This document shows, piece after piece, positions 33,697 to 42,492 of a stretch of 64,000 bases of DNA; the stretch's first letter is position 1, and each line of letters starts with the position of its first letter. The notes below the pieces were generated by a model, which searched no databases, was not told where the DNA came from, and worked only from the letters and a program-made list of their open reading frames with translations. A program made the position numbers and the translations under genes. The DNA comes from Phycisphaerae bacterium. Lineage in GTDB: Bacteria > Planctomycetota > Phycisphaerae > UBA1845 > PWPN01. The stretch is from NCBI GenBank assembly GCA_018003015.1, contig JAGNEZ010000011.1, positions 1 to 64,000 of the forward strand. Direction: 5' to 3'.

Positions 33697-34722
33697 ATGT
33701 CACATGGTGCGGAATGGATGATTGGGTGGGGGGCTGGCAGAAGCGATGTTCGCGTCCTGTTCACCAGCGGTGGCCGGCGGATCGAGCTGATGCAGGCGTT
33801 TGTCCGAGCCGCACGAGCCCTCCATCTGGCCGCGTCCTGGCATGTGGTCGACGTCGAGACTCACTACGCTGCGGCCTGCATGGCCGATCACGCCCACCGG
33901 GTTCCCCGGATCGCGTCCCCAGACTACGTCGGGGCCTTGCTGAGGATCGTCCGGCGGGAGAAGATCGATCTGTTGATCCCGCTGATCGACAGCGATCTGG
34001 TGAAGCTGGCCGAGGCGAGGTCGCGTTTTGCCCGCCTCGGATGCGGCGTCCTCATCTCGTCGCCGGACGTTGTCGCCACTTGTCGGGACAAACTCCGGAT
34101 GTTCCATTTCCTGAGCCGCCAGGGGATCGACACGCCCCAAACCTGGGCAGGAGCGGAACTTGCGAGTCTCCGGGGTATCCGTTTCCCGGTGTTCCTCAAG
34201 CCCTGTTTCGGCAGCGCGAGCAAGGGCAACTTCATCGTTCGCGACCGGAAGGCTCTCAAAGCCCTGGTGCCCCTGGTGCCCGCGGCCATCATCCAGGAGT
34301 ACGTACCCGGGGTCGAATACACGCTGGACGTCTACACCGGATATGATGGCCGACCGCGCTGCGTCGTGCCCAGGCAGCGAATCGAAGTCCGTGGCGGCGA
34401 AGTGACCAAGTCGCGCACCCGCAAACACGCCCAGATTATGGCGGTTGGAACTCAGGTCGCCCAGGCGTTGGCGGACTGCGTGGGACTCATCACCATCCAG
34501 CTGATTCTCACTGCGAGCGGCCGCATCCGTGTCATCGAGGTCAATCCTCGTTTTGGCGGGGGGGCCCCTCTCGCCATTCGGGCAGGGGCGGATTTCCCGA
34601 GGTGGCTGCTGGCCGAGTGGCTGGGACGAAGGCCACGTATCCGGGCGGACCAGTTCGAGGACGGCCTCATGATGTTGCGGTATCACCAATCGTTCTTCGA
34701 GAAGACGAGCGGCGCGGACTGA
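33697..34722 (+). CDS. ATP-grasp enzyme (carbamoyl-phosphate-synthase-like)
   Basis: 341 residues from the ATG at 33697; in-frame starts at 33718 and 33748 are nearer the conserved VRVLFTSGGRRIEL, and no site favours any of them. The N-terminal Rossmann part has IPLIDSDLVKLAEAR. The ATP-grasp core shows CRDKLRMFHFLSRQGIDTPQ, FPVFLKPCFGSASKGNFIV, the acidic 'IQEYVPGVEYTLDVY' and RIRVIEVNPRFGGGAPLAI with the Mg-binding Glu and Asn. Such stand-alone enzymes ligate a carboxylate to an amine, often in cell-surface or peptide modification. It is followed by a HAD hydrolase and lies upstream of the exopolysaccharide genes. Confidence 0.85.
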   Translation: MSHGAEWMIGWGAGRSDVRVLFTSGGRRIELMQAFVRAARALHLAASWHVVDVETHYAAACMADHAHRVPRIASPDYVGALLRIVRREKIDLLIPLIDSDLVKLAEARSRFARLGCGVLISSPDVVATCRDKLRMFHFLSRQGIDTPQTWAGAELASLRGIRFPVFLKPCFGSASKGNFIVRDRKALKALVPLVPAAIIQEYVPGVEYTLDVYTGYDGRPRCVVPRQRIEVRGGEVTKSRTRKHAQIMAVGTQVAQALADCVGLITIQLILTASGRIRVIEVNPRFGGGAPLAIRAGADFPRWLLAEWLGRRPRIRADQFEDGLMMLRYHQSFFEKTSGAD

Positions 34723-34834
34723 TCGCGGCACCCCGATGCCCCATCTGCGACGTTCTGTCGGTGAGGTGGTTGTAGCCTCGCGTTACGATGTTCGGCCTGC
34801 GGCCTCGCAGGTCGTGGCCCCTGGCTTCTGGCCC

Positions 34835-35524
34835 ATGGATCCGATCCGATTCTCCGGCATTCGTGCGATCGTGTTCGATCTTGATGACACGCTCTACCCG
34901 GAGCGGACGTATGCCTTCAGCGGCTTCGCGGCTGTTGCCCATTGGCTACAAGTTCGCTATGCCTGCCCACTTGACCTGGAACAGCGCATGAGAGCCCTCT
35001 ATGAGACGGAATACCGTCCACGGGTATTCGATCGTCTTCTCGTGGAGATAGGACTGACCCCTTCGGCCGCATTGGTTTCTCAGATGGTCGAATGCTACCG
35101 TTCGCACAGGCCTGCGATTGCGCTTTACCCGGACGCTGATGCGGCCCTGGACCGGTGGTCGGGTCGCTTTCGGCTGGGCTTGATCAGTGATGGACCGGTG
35201 GGAGTCCAGCAGCGGAAGGTGGAGGTCCTGGGTGTGGCAAGCCGGATCGATCGCATCGTTCTGACCGATGAATGGGGTCGGGAGTACTGGAAACCTCACC
35301 CTCGGGCGTTTCTGGCGATGGAGGAGTATTGGGGTTGGCACGAGGGATCATTGCTGTATGTGGCCGACAATCCGGCGAAGGACTTTCTCGCTCCGCGGCG
35401 TCTTGGTTGGCGGACGCTGAGGCTCTGTCGTGCTGAGGGTGTCTACGCGCATCTGCCGTCGGTTGCGGGTGCCGAAGCCGAGCAGTCGGTGTCATCGCTT
35501 GATCTTGTTGAGGTAACCTTCTAG
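34835..35524 (+). CDS. HAD-family hydrolase
   Basis: 229 residues from the ATG at 34835, which places the first motif at the usual distance; the frame opens at 34736. All four HAD motifs are visible: AIVFDLDDTLYPERTYAF (nucleophile Asp of DLDDT), LGLISDGPVGVQ, the Lys of YWKPHPRAF, and LYVADNPAKDF. A helical cap lies between motifs I and II. It resembles the YjjG/pyrophosphatase-like C1-cap group that hydrolyses small phosphates. It starts about 110 nt after the ATP-grasp gene and is probably cotranscribed; the substrate is unknown. Confidence 0.85.
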   Translation: MDPIRFSGIRAIVFDLDDTLYPERTYAFSGFAAVAHWLQVRYACPLDLEQRMRALYETEYRPRVFDRLLVEIGLTPSAALVSQMVECYRSHRPAIALYPDADAALDRWSGRFRLGLISDGPVGVQQRKVEVLGVASRIDRIVLTDEWGREYWKPHPRAFLAMEEYWGWHEGSLLYVADNPAKDFLAPRRLGWRTLRLCRAEGVYAHLPSVAGAEAEQSVSSLDLVEVTF

Positions 35525-35853
35525 TTGAGCAGAGGTTGGATCAGACCGCGGGCGATCTTCGAAGGTGTGGCGGTCCACGGGAAGCGGTTGACGAGCCGTC
35601 TCGGATCGCATACAAGTCAGACGAGCTGAACCTCAACCGCCTTCATGATGAATGCCGATAACTAGGCGACTATCGCGCAGGATGCCTGGCATCCGTCGGA
35701 TAGGCGGCGAAAGGCAGATGGTGGGGGGCGCCAATGGCGAGCCCTGCGCCCGAGGTGTAAATCGGCGCGATGCCTGGGGCGCGGCTCGGGCGTGGTGTGG
35801 ATTCAAATGTGTCCGGTGTCGGTCTTAAGCCGACGTTTACAGAACAGGTACCC
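35525..35853. other. intergenic region, nothing recognised
   Basis: About 330 nt between the HAD gene and the export lipoprotein. No coding frame, hairpin or promoter could be supported; the frame that runs into the lipoprotein gene is open from 35770 but lacks a ribosome binding site. Confidence 0.4.
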
Positions 35854-37494
35854 ATGCGATACCACGAACTGAGGTTGGTGCATCGGTTGTCGGCAGCATT
35901 CCTGGTGTCGGCGGCCTGTGCGGCGGGCACAGGGTGCGTGTCTCCCTGGTGGAACGGTTTTCTGACGCCACAGGAGCTCGGCAACTTCCGGGACAGCCGG
36001 GTGAACGAGATCCAGCGTGCGATCAGTTTCAGGGACAAGCCCCTGGGAATCGCCGGGGCCGTGGATCCGACGCCCGAGGATCTCGTCGCCTCGGTGGAGG
36101 AGTACATGATCGGAGCGGGGGACATGCTCTCGATCCGTCTGATGGACTTCCTCCAACTCGGCGTGGAGACCGAACTGACTCCGATTGTCGACGAGCGTGG
36201 TTACATTCACGTACCGCAGCTGGACTGGATGCATGTCGAGGGTCTGACTCTTCGGCAACTCCAGGAGGAGTTGATCCACAAGGGCAAGGAGAAGGGCATC
36301 TATGCGGCCGAAGCCGAACCCACGATGGTGGTGCAGACCCTGACCCGTCAGCAACGGCTGTACAACATCTCCGGGGCCATTGGTGTTCCGGGCACTTTCC
36401 CGATCATTCGCCCCGATTTTCGGCTTCGTGAGGCCATCAACCAGGCGGGCAACTTCGATCCGAACATCCGCTACGTCTACATCTTCCGAAACGAGCCGCG
36501 ACCCAAGAGATACGGATCGACCCCGGCCAAGGATCGACCGGTCAATGGCCGTGAACAGACTCCTCCCGCACCCCCGGTGACGCCGACGGCCATGTCGGAC
36601 ATGAGTGCGGCGGGCAGTCCTCCTCCCCCGGCTGCCGCGGGTCAGGCCCGGCCGGCCATGCGCGTGGCCGCAGCCCAGACCGATGCCGAGCGTGAGCTCC
36701 GGGAGGCCCTCGCCCCTGGGACCGCTCCGGTCGGCACGCCGAAAGTGGCCGGCCCGTCGGAACCGCTGACCACCTCTCCCGCCGCGCCGCCGACGATTAT
36801 CTATGTCAACGACGGCTTTGTGGCTGGTCCCGCGCCGGCTCCGGGGAGCACGGCTTCCACATCGCCGGCCACCAAGCCGCTGCCAGGCCCGGAGCAGGTC
36901 ACGACGCCGCGAGCCTCCGCTCCGGCCGCCGAGCCGGTGGATTGGGAGTCCCTGGCCGCCGAGGGCCAGCAGCGGGTCATCCGCGTTCCCGCGGACCGGC
37001 TCCGGTCCGGCGATGCCAACTACAATGTGGTGATCCGTCATCAGGATTGGATCGAGCTGGACCCGGGTTCGGTCGGCGTCTTCTACATGGCCGGCCATGT
37101 CAATCGCCCGGGTGTCTACAGCTTGAGCGGAAACGAGATCACTCTGACTCAGGCGATCGCCTCTGCGGGCGGGCTTGACCAGCTGGCATGGCCCACCCGT
37201 TGCGAGATTCGCAGGCGGATCGACGGAGACCGCGAAGAGACGACCCAGTGGGACCTCTCGCGGATCGTGGACGGCCAGGACCCGGATCTGTTCATCAAGA
37301 AGGATGACGTGATCAACGTCGGCACCCATGCGATCGCTCCGCTGCTGGCCACGATTCGCAACGCGTTCCGGTTCACGTACGGTTTCGGATTCGTCTACGA
37401 CCGCAACTTTGCCGACATCGATGCGTTTGCGCCGCAGGTCAACGCCAACGATCGGCACAGAGCGGAGCGGGCGGCGCGCGGCCTGTTGAACTAG
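35854..37494 (+). CDS. polysaccharide export lipoprotein (Wza-like) with a long linker
   Basis: 546 residues from the ATG at 35854. The signal peptide ends in a lipobox with Cys28 (AACAAGTGC). The export domain follows near residues 85-170 (YMIGAGDMLSIRLMDFLQLG, IVDERGYIHVPQLDWMHVEG), then a first SLBB-type domain (YNISGAIGVPGTFPIIRPDF). A Pro/Ala/Thr-rich linker of about 150 residues (215-365) separates it from a second SLBB-type domain, GVFYMAGHVNRPGVYSLSG. The usual length is 350-400, so the linker explains the extra size. It would form the outer-membrane exit pore for exopolysaccharide; the exosortase and kinase genes follow. Confidence 0.9.
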   Translation: MRYHELRLVHRLSAAFLVSAACAAGTGCVSPWWNGFLTPQELGNFRDSRVNEIQRAISFRDKPLGIAGAVDPTPEDLVASVEEYMIGAGDMLSIRLMDFLQLGVETELTPIVDERGYIHVPQLDWMHVEGLTLRQLQEELIHKGKEKGIYAAEAEPTMVVQTLTRQQRLYNISGAIGVPGTFPIIRPDFRLREAINQAGNFDPNIRYVYIFRNEPRPKRYGSTPAKDRPVNGREQTPPAPPVTPTAMSDMSAAGSPPPPAAAGQARPAMRVAAAQTDAERELREALAPGTAPVGTPKVAGPSEPLTTSPAAPPTIIYVNDGFVAGPAPAPGSTASTSPATKPLPGPEQVTTPRASAPAAEPVDWESLAAEGQQRVIRVPADRLRSGDANYNVVIRHQDWIELDPGSVGVFYMAGHVNRPGVYSLSGNEITLTQAIASAGGLDQLAWPTRCEIRRRIDGDREETTQWDLSRIVDGQDPDLFIKKDDVINVGTHAIAPLLATIRNAFRFTYGFGFVYDRNFADIDAFAPQVNANDRHRAERAARGLLN

Positions 37495-37582
37495 GGCCGG
37501 ATATCGGTGTCGAGAGCTTGCTGTTCCTGGAGGTGGTTGATCCCTGTTCGGGTCTGTTCCTTGGACGGGCGTAGGGTAGCGT

Positions 37583-38551
37583 ATGGTTGAGGCCGCACCA
37601 CAATCCGTCTTCCCGCCTCGGCGCTCCTCGTTGGCAGGCAAGTCCTGGTGGACGCCGGTGATGAGCGTTCAAGCGGGCCTGCTTGCGGTCGTGTTGATCA
37701 TCTACTACCGCAACGTCCTGTATAGCCTGGTCTACAAGTGGCAGAACGATGGCGACTGGTCGCACGGCTTTCTGATACCCCTGTTCAGTCTGTATTACCT
37801 GTACCTGCAGCGGGATCGGATGCCGCTGGGGCTTGTTGATCGGCGGGTGGCGGCCAGACTGCTGGGAGCGGCCTTTCTGGTGCTTGCCTTCGCCATGTAT
37901 GTGGGTTGTACACTGGCTCGGATCGATTACCCCAAGAGCGTCTCGCTGGTGCTGAGCATCCTCGGCGTCGTGCTGATGGTCTGCGGCTGGGTGTGGACCC
38001 GGTGGAGCTGGTTCGCGATTCTGTTTCTGTTCTTCGCCCTTCCCGTTCCCCAGCGACTCTATGTCCAGTTGACCATGCCCCTGCGCTATATCGCCGCCGA
38101 CGTCTCGGCGTCCGTGCTCAACGCGGCGCTCCAGGACATGGACGCGGTGTCCAAGGGGGCCCTGGTGGAGTATTCCTACGAGGGCAAGTCCGGTTCGCTG
38201 GATATCGAGCAAGCCTGCAGCGGGATCCGTCTGCTCATGACCATGATGGCCCTGGGCGTGGCCATGGCGTTCGTGAGCGATCGTCCTCTCTGGCACCGGC
38301 AGGTGATGATCCTGGCCTGCATTCCCATCTCCATATTCTGCAACATCATCCGGGTGACCACGACCGGTTTCATGGTGGTCTTCGGCAGGGATGATCTGGC
38401 CCGAGGCTTTCCTCATACGCTGCTCGGGATGGGGATGCTCTTCATCGCGTTCTCTTTGTTTGGCTCGATTTCATATGTTCTCAACCACCTGTTCGTCGAG
38501 GATGAAGGTGACGACAGGGGATCGTTCGTCACGGGAGGTTCCTCAGCATGA
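37583..38551 (+). CDS. exosortase
   Basis: 322 residues with about eight transmembrane segments. The exosortase catalytic triad is visible: Cys212 in DIEQACSGIRLLMTM, Arg257 in IFCNIIRVTTTGF and His278 in GFPHTLLGMGMLF. Exosortases are membrane transpeptidases that process proteins with a C-terminal sorting signal of the PEP-CTERM type, commonly linked to exopolysaccharide export. The gene overlaps the kinase start by 4 nt (ATGA) and lies 88 nt after the export lipoprotein. No protein in this window has a recognisable sorting signal, so its substrates must lie elsewhere. Confidence 0.93.
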   Translation: MVEAAPQSVFPPRRSSLAGKSWWTPVMSVQAGLLAVVLIIYYRNVLYSLVYKWQNDGDWSHGFLIPLFSLYYLYLQRDRMPLGLVDRRVAARLLGAAFLVLAFAMYVGCTLARIDYPKSVSLVLSILGVVLMVCGWVWTRWSWFAILFLFFALPVPQRLYVQLTMPLRYIAADVSASVLNAALQDMDAVSKGALVEYSYEGKSGSLDIEQACSGIRLLMTMMALGVAMAFVSDRPLWHRQVMILACIPISIFCNIIRVTTTGFMVVFGRDDLARGFPHTLLGMGMLFIAFSLFGSISYVLNHLFVEDEGDDRGSFVTGGSSA

Positions 38552-40827
38552 CCACGGTACCGGTCACCACTCAGGATCGGATTCCAATACCCATGAGCGT
38601 GCCTGCTCGCCCGGCCCAAGTGCCCATGGCCATGGGCATGAGCCTGCCGGATATCTGGCGGGTGATCAAGCAGCGGTTCTTCTGGCCGATGCTCCCGATC
38701 CTGATCATCGTGCCGGGCCTGTTTACCCTGGCAACGTTTTTGCTCCTTCGCGGGGCCACGCTTCCCATCTTGGGCGAGTACCCGAGATTTGAGGCTGCGG
38801 GGGTGGTCGGCGTGCAAGTCCCGCGCCTCAAACCGATGGAGTTTGGAGAAGGCCGCGAGACTGTCGATGTCATCAATCGGAGGATCGCTGACGAGATATT
38901 TCGCATCAGACAGCCGGATATCCTCTCCAAAGTTCTCGTTACCAGCCAGGTCATGCAAACCGACTGGTACAAGAAAGAGAACGACAAGGACAAGTTGCTG
39001 GTGGCCTTGCAGAAGGGCCTGGAAGTCCGCCAGGCCCCGGATGTCAGTGCATTCTACGTGATCTTCGAGACCCGCAAGCCGAGTGACGCCGTGGCCATCG
39101 TTGAGCAACTCATGGAAACCTATGAGCGGTTCGCTGCCGACACGTCCAGGACCAAGTACGTTGACGAGAAGACCGGTGTTTTCCTAAAGCAGCAAGCCGA
39201 TTTGAGGACCGAACTGGGCAAGGTTACGACTGAAATAAAGAATCTCGTCACGCTAGAGGGCAGCGTGGCAGGATTGGCCGAAAACAAGAATCTCGAGAGC
39301 GAGAAGCTCAGGGGCCTGCTGCTCGAGTCCGCTCGTGCCGAGTCGGATAAGGCTTTGGTCAAGGCCCAGTGGGATTTCCTCCGCGGCGTCGATCCTTCCC
39401 AGCTCGAGCCTACCCCCGAGGTGATGGCCGCCCTGGACAGTGATCCCCAGATCTTCCAACTCAAACAAGCGCTCATCTTCGGCAGGCAGGAGCTGGACGA
39501 GCTCTTGAGGCGACTGGGCCCGAACCACAAGTCGGTGTTGGCCCGGGTCGCGCAGCTCACGTCTCTTGAGAGGGAAGTGGAGGTACTGATTGCCCAGAGG
39601 CAGAAGCAGGGTCTCGAGCTTCAGTCTCGTCAGGCCGAGAGAGCCTATAATGCCGCTTTCCAGACGGCTCTCGCACTTCAGGAGCAGATCCTGGAGGAAA
39701 GAGCCAAAGCCAAGGATGCTGACAAGATCCTTCTGGAGTACCAACGGCTGCTTGATCAGCAGAGAGCTCTGGAAGAGGAGCTCGCCAAGCTGAACGAGCA
39801 CATCAACCAGCTCGATCTGATCATCGAGAATGAGGACCAGCGAGCGAAGGTGAACATCCTTCAGAGGCCGAGGGAAGCCAAGAAGCCCAGTTCGCCGAAG
39901 TACCTGGTCAACGTACCGGTGGGGGTCCTGCTTGGCATCCTGCTGAGTTTCGGCGTGGCCATGCTGCTCGAGCTCATGGACACCTCGGTGCGGACCAGCC
40001 GTGACGTCTCCCGGCATGCCCACATCCCCATCCTCGGGACGATCCCCGATCTGGACTTCGAGGAGATCCCCATCGAGACCATCGAGCTCGCCGTCCATGC
40101 CGCCCCGCGTTCGATGATCGCGGAGGCGTTCCGGACGGTCCGGGCCAATCTCACCCTCACTGCGCCCGCGGAGCGCCAGAGGTCCATCCTGGTTACCAGT
40201 GCTCAGCCGGGGGAGGGGAAGACCACGGTGGCCGTGAATCTGGCCATTGCCATTGCCCAGAACAATCGCCGGGTGCTGCTCATTGATGCCAATTTCCACC
40301 GCCCGGCGCTGCGGCAGTTTTTCGCCAATATTCCCACCGAGGGTTTGAGCAACGTGCTCATTGGCCAATCGAAGCTGGCCGATGTGGTCGTCAAGACGAA
40401 CCTGCCGAACCTGGACGTGGTGGGGAGTGGCCCCATCCCGCCCAATCCGTCCGAGCTGATGACCAGCACGTACATGCGGCAGTTGCTGTCCCAGGCCACC
40501 GACACGTACGACCAGGTGGTTTTCGACGGCCCGCCCGCCCTGCTGGTCAGTGACGCGATGGTCCTGGCCGGTTCGCTGGACGGCGTCATCCTCGTGTGCC
40601 GGGCGAACAGTACCTCCCGCGGGGTGCTCCTGCGGGCCAGGGAGCAGTTCGAGCGCGCCGGCATCCGCATCTTCGGCGGAGTGCTGAACGGAGCCAGCGG
40701 GTTCCGGGGGGGCTACTTCCGCGAGCAGATCCGCAGCTACTATGAGTACCAGCCGGCGGCGGAGCATCTCGCCGGCCCGACTCCCAAGGCCCTGCCGGGC
40801 GAATCCAAGGGGCCTCAGAAGCTATAG
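38548..40827 (+). CDS. polysaccharide co-polymerase / tyrosine autokinase (Wzc/GumC-like)
   Basis: 759 residues. TM1 near residues 46-70 and TM2 near 454-475 enclose a periplasmic Wzz-like region with long coiled coils (about 215-430). The cytoplasmic kinase domain has the Walker A motif SAQPGEGKTTVAVNLAIAIA with Lys558, the Walker A' region RVLLIDANFHRPAL and the Walker B VVFDGPPALLVSDAM. The C-terminus has a tyrosine-containing stretch (GGYFREQIRSYYEYQ) as the likely autophosphorylation site. It controls chain length and export of exopolysaccharide with the upstream lipoprotein, and is translationally coupled to the exosortase. Confidence 0.93.
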   Translation: MTTVPVTTQDRIPIPMSVPARPAQVPMAMGMSLPDIWRVIKQRFFWPMLPILIIVPGLFTLATFLLLRGATLPILGEYPRFEAAGVVGVQVPRLKPMEFGEGRETVDVINRRIADEIFRIRQPDILSKVLVTSQVMQTDWYKKENDKDKLLVALQKGLEVRQAPDVSAFYVIFETRKPSDAVAIVEQLMETYERFAADTSRTKYVDEKTGVFLKQQADLRTELGKVTTEIKNLVTLEGSVAGLAENKNLESEKLRGLLLESARAESDKALVKAQWDFLRGVDPSQLEPTPEVMAALDSDPQIFQLKQALIFGRQELDELLRRLGPNHKSVLARVAQLTSLEREVEVLIAQRQKQGLELQSRQAERAYNAAFQTALALQEQILEERAKAKDADKILLEYQRLLDQQRALEEELAKLNEHINQLDLIIENEDQRAKVNILQRPREAKKPSSPKYLVNVPVGVLLGILLSFGVAMLLELMDTSVRTSRDVSRHAHIPILGTIPDLDFEEIPIETIELAVHAAPRSMIAEAFRTVRANLTLTAPAERQRSILVTSAQPGEGKTTVAVNLAIAIAQNNRRVLLIDANFHRPALRQFFANIPTEGLSNVLIGQSKLADVVVKTNLPNLDVVGSGPIPPNPSELMTSTYMRQLLSQATDTYDQVVFDGPPALLVSDAMVLAGSLDGVILVCRANSTSRGVLLRAREQFERAGIRIFGGVLNGASGFRGGYFREQIRSYYEYQPAAEHLAGPTPKALPGESKGPQKL

Positions 40828-40859
40828 CTTCTCTAAGGAGTTTCTGGGACACGATTCGA

Positions 40860-40901
40860 ACGGGCCGGCCCGGTCGTCGACCAATGACGTGGCCGGCCCG
40901 T
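40860..40901 (+). terminator. hairpin after the kinase gene
   Basis: ACGGGCCGGCC (40860-40870) pairs perfectly with GGCCGGCCCGT (40891-40901) across a 20-nt loop, 32 nt after the stop codon. There is no U-tract. It is the first of several hairpins in this region. Confidence 0.5.
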
Positions 40902-40993
40902 CGCGTTGTGCTGCTATCCGGCAGCGGGTGGACCGTCTGTCGGCTCCAGGCCGATCACCCCGGGGAAGGAGAGCGGAGGCACGAGGCCAAAGA

Positions 40994-41034
40994 AGAAGGC
41001 CGACGCCCACCCCGTGTGCTTGCGTCGGCCTTCT
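40994..41034 (+). terminator. second hairpin after the kinase gene
   Basis: AGAAGGCCGACGC (40994-41006) pairs perfectly with GCGTCGGCCTTCT (41022-41034), a 13-bp stem with a 15-nt loop. The tail is TCATGTTC, a weak U-tract at best. It may stop transcription from either side, since the next gene converges. Confidence 0.55.
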
Positions 41035-41340
41035 CATGTTCAAGTGAGGATCCGGGCTCGCCGTGACCCGGACCCTCCAAGCCAGGCTGTCCGCTCCTCT
41101 GAGCGGAAGACCTACAGCCTCTACGAGTGTATCGAATCCCTGGGCGGGGGCCTTTAGGTTCAGGGTGGTGGTTGGCCTGGGTCTGGTCTTCGCAGCGTCC
41201 TATCGGACGCTCCGGTCGCTTATCGGGCGGAGCGAGGGGCGGGGCGCCGCCGGTTCGGTCCGCAACGTATGGGAGCGGTGCCGCCGCTCGTGTTCGACTT
41301 CGCCGCACGGGGGGGATATCACCGGCCCATGGGGGCACGA

Positions 41341-42408
41341 TCAGGACGGCCGAATGCGAGTGATGTAGTCCTGGTCATCGGTGCCCAGGCCGCGTTCGGC
41401 CGCGGCTCGTATGTGGGCGACGCGACCCAGGAAGTCGCCGATGGGTCGGAGTCTGGCCTGGAGCCGGCGCTCGTTGATGATGTCGACGCTCATCTGGTCC
41501 GCTGCCACGGGGTCCTTGCTGACGAGGACTCCCGTGTGCGGCCACATTCCTTCCGGGCGAGCTTCCGGGCCCTTGTCGAACACACCTCGCAAGCCGTTGA
41601 CGATGTGCAGGCGGAGTTTGGGCAGGATCTCGGCAAGGGAGATGATGTCCGCGATGTGGGGTGCCCCGCCGTCGCGGAGGTAGAGGGTCTGCCTGCGAAC
41701 AAACGGGATGGAGGCGTTGAGCAGACAACCGCTGATTCCGCAGAGATTGTGGCTCTTCAGGAAGGGCACGTTGATGATCGCGGTGACCTGGTCGAGAACC
41801 GCCGCCAGTCGTTCCCTGTCGTTGCCCAGCGGCGTCTCGGTGGTCCGCCAGCCGAAGCGACGCGGTTGGGTGCCGAACTTCTTCACCAGCAGGTTGGGCA
41901 CGTCGATCAGGACGATGCGCTTCCGCTCAACGCCCGCGGTTTCGAGAGACTGGATCAACTGTCCGGCAAACAGCTCGGTTGTTCCCAGTTCCTCCTGGCC
42001 AACCTCATCGAACTTGATGCCGACCACGTCTTCCGGGCGGAGCAGGCTCCGCCATGCGCTGGCGGAGGAGTCCTGGCCGGTGGCCAGGCAGACGCCTATC
42101 CGGATCATGTCGGCCAGGGCGGGCTCGTGGATCTTGTGCTGGGAGATGATCATCGGGTTGATCAGGTCGGCGACGATTGACTTGCTGACCGGTCCGGAGG
42201 GCTTGGCGGTTGCCCGGGTTGTGGCGGGCGGATCGACCACCGGAGCGGGTGAGGTGCCGGTCGGCTGTGAGGCCGGCCGTGACTGGCCGATCACCCTCGT
42301 CTGAACCGCCAACAGGGCCAGGCTTGCGCCCCCCGCTCGGCGGAGGAATAGTCGGCGAGTGGATCTGCCGCGGGCGGGCTGATCGAGAGGAGGGCTGGGC
42401 ATCATCAT
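41341..42408 (-). CDS. DUF362-family protein with a Tat signal
   Basis: 355 residues from one of three consecutive ATG codons ending at 42408. The N-terminus holds a twin-arginine motif (TRRLFLRRAGGASLALLAVQ), so it is exported folded. The DUF362 core is seen as DVVGIKFDEVGQEELGTTEL, AIINVPFLKSHNLCGISGCL with the family's K-x-H-N pattern, and VLVSKDPVAADQMSVDIINE. DUF362 proteins often carry iron-sulphur ferredoxin modules, but none is present here. The function is unknown. It is divergently transcribed from the pyrophosphorylase gene. Confidence 0.88.
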   Translation of the reverse strand: MMMPSPPLDQPARGRSTRRLFLRRAGGASLALLAVQTRVIGQSRPASQPTGTSPAPVVDPPATTRATAKPSGPVSKSIVADLINPMIISQHKIHEPALADMIRIGVCLATGQDSSASAWRSLLRPEDVVGIKFDEVGQEELGTTELFAGQLIQSLETAGVERKRIVLIDVPNLLVKKFGTQPRRFGWRTTETPLGNDRERLAAVLDQVTAIINVPFLKSHNLCGISGCLLNASIPFVRRQTLYLRDGGAPHIADIISLAEILPKLRLHIVNGLRGVFDKGPEARPEGMWPHTGVLVSKDPVAADQMSVDIINERRLQARLRPIGDFLGRVAHIRAAAERGLGTDDQDYITRIRPS

Positions 42409-42457
42409 TACGCTTTATCGGCTCTCAGGCCGGGGGACGATGAGATCCCCTGCGGCG

Positions 42458-42486
42458 TTGTCGAGCTCAAGCCCTTCCGCTAGTAT
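42458..42486 (+). promoter_or_regulatory. promoter 6 nt before the pyrophosphorylase start
   Basis: TTGTCG (42458-42463), 17 nt, TAGTAT (42481-42486); the ATG is at 42493. The expected transcription start falls on the start codon itself, giving a leaderless mRNA. The GGGGG between -10 and ATG is too close to be a ribosome binding site. Confidence 0.5.
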
Positions 42487-42492
42487 TGGGGG

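Larger units (their letters stand above)
40828..41340. other. 513-nt non-coding region with a series of hairpins
   Basis: Between the convergent kinase and DUF362 genes there is no credible coding frame. Besides the two long hairpins listed separately it holds TCCGGG/CCCGGA (41051-41072), TCCGCTC/GAGCGGA (41090-41107, 4-nt loop) and AGCGTCC/GGACGCT (41194-41211, 4-nt loop). The density of perfect stems is greater than elsewhere in the window. It could be tandem terminators or a structured RNA. Confidence 0.45.

Noticed and set aside
33609-34346. An ATG at 33609 directly after the promoter, opening a long frame
   Set aside because: The frame overlaps the ATP-grasp gene in a different register and has no recognisable sequence; the ATP-grasp motifs lie in the other frame.
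40742-41368. Short overlapping frames in the hairpin region as small genes
   Set aside because: No ribosome binding sites, no signal peptide or hydrophobic helix, and biased Arg/Ser/Pro composition as in other non-coding GC-rich DNA here.
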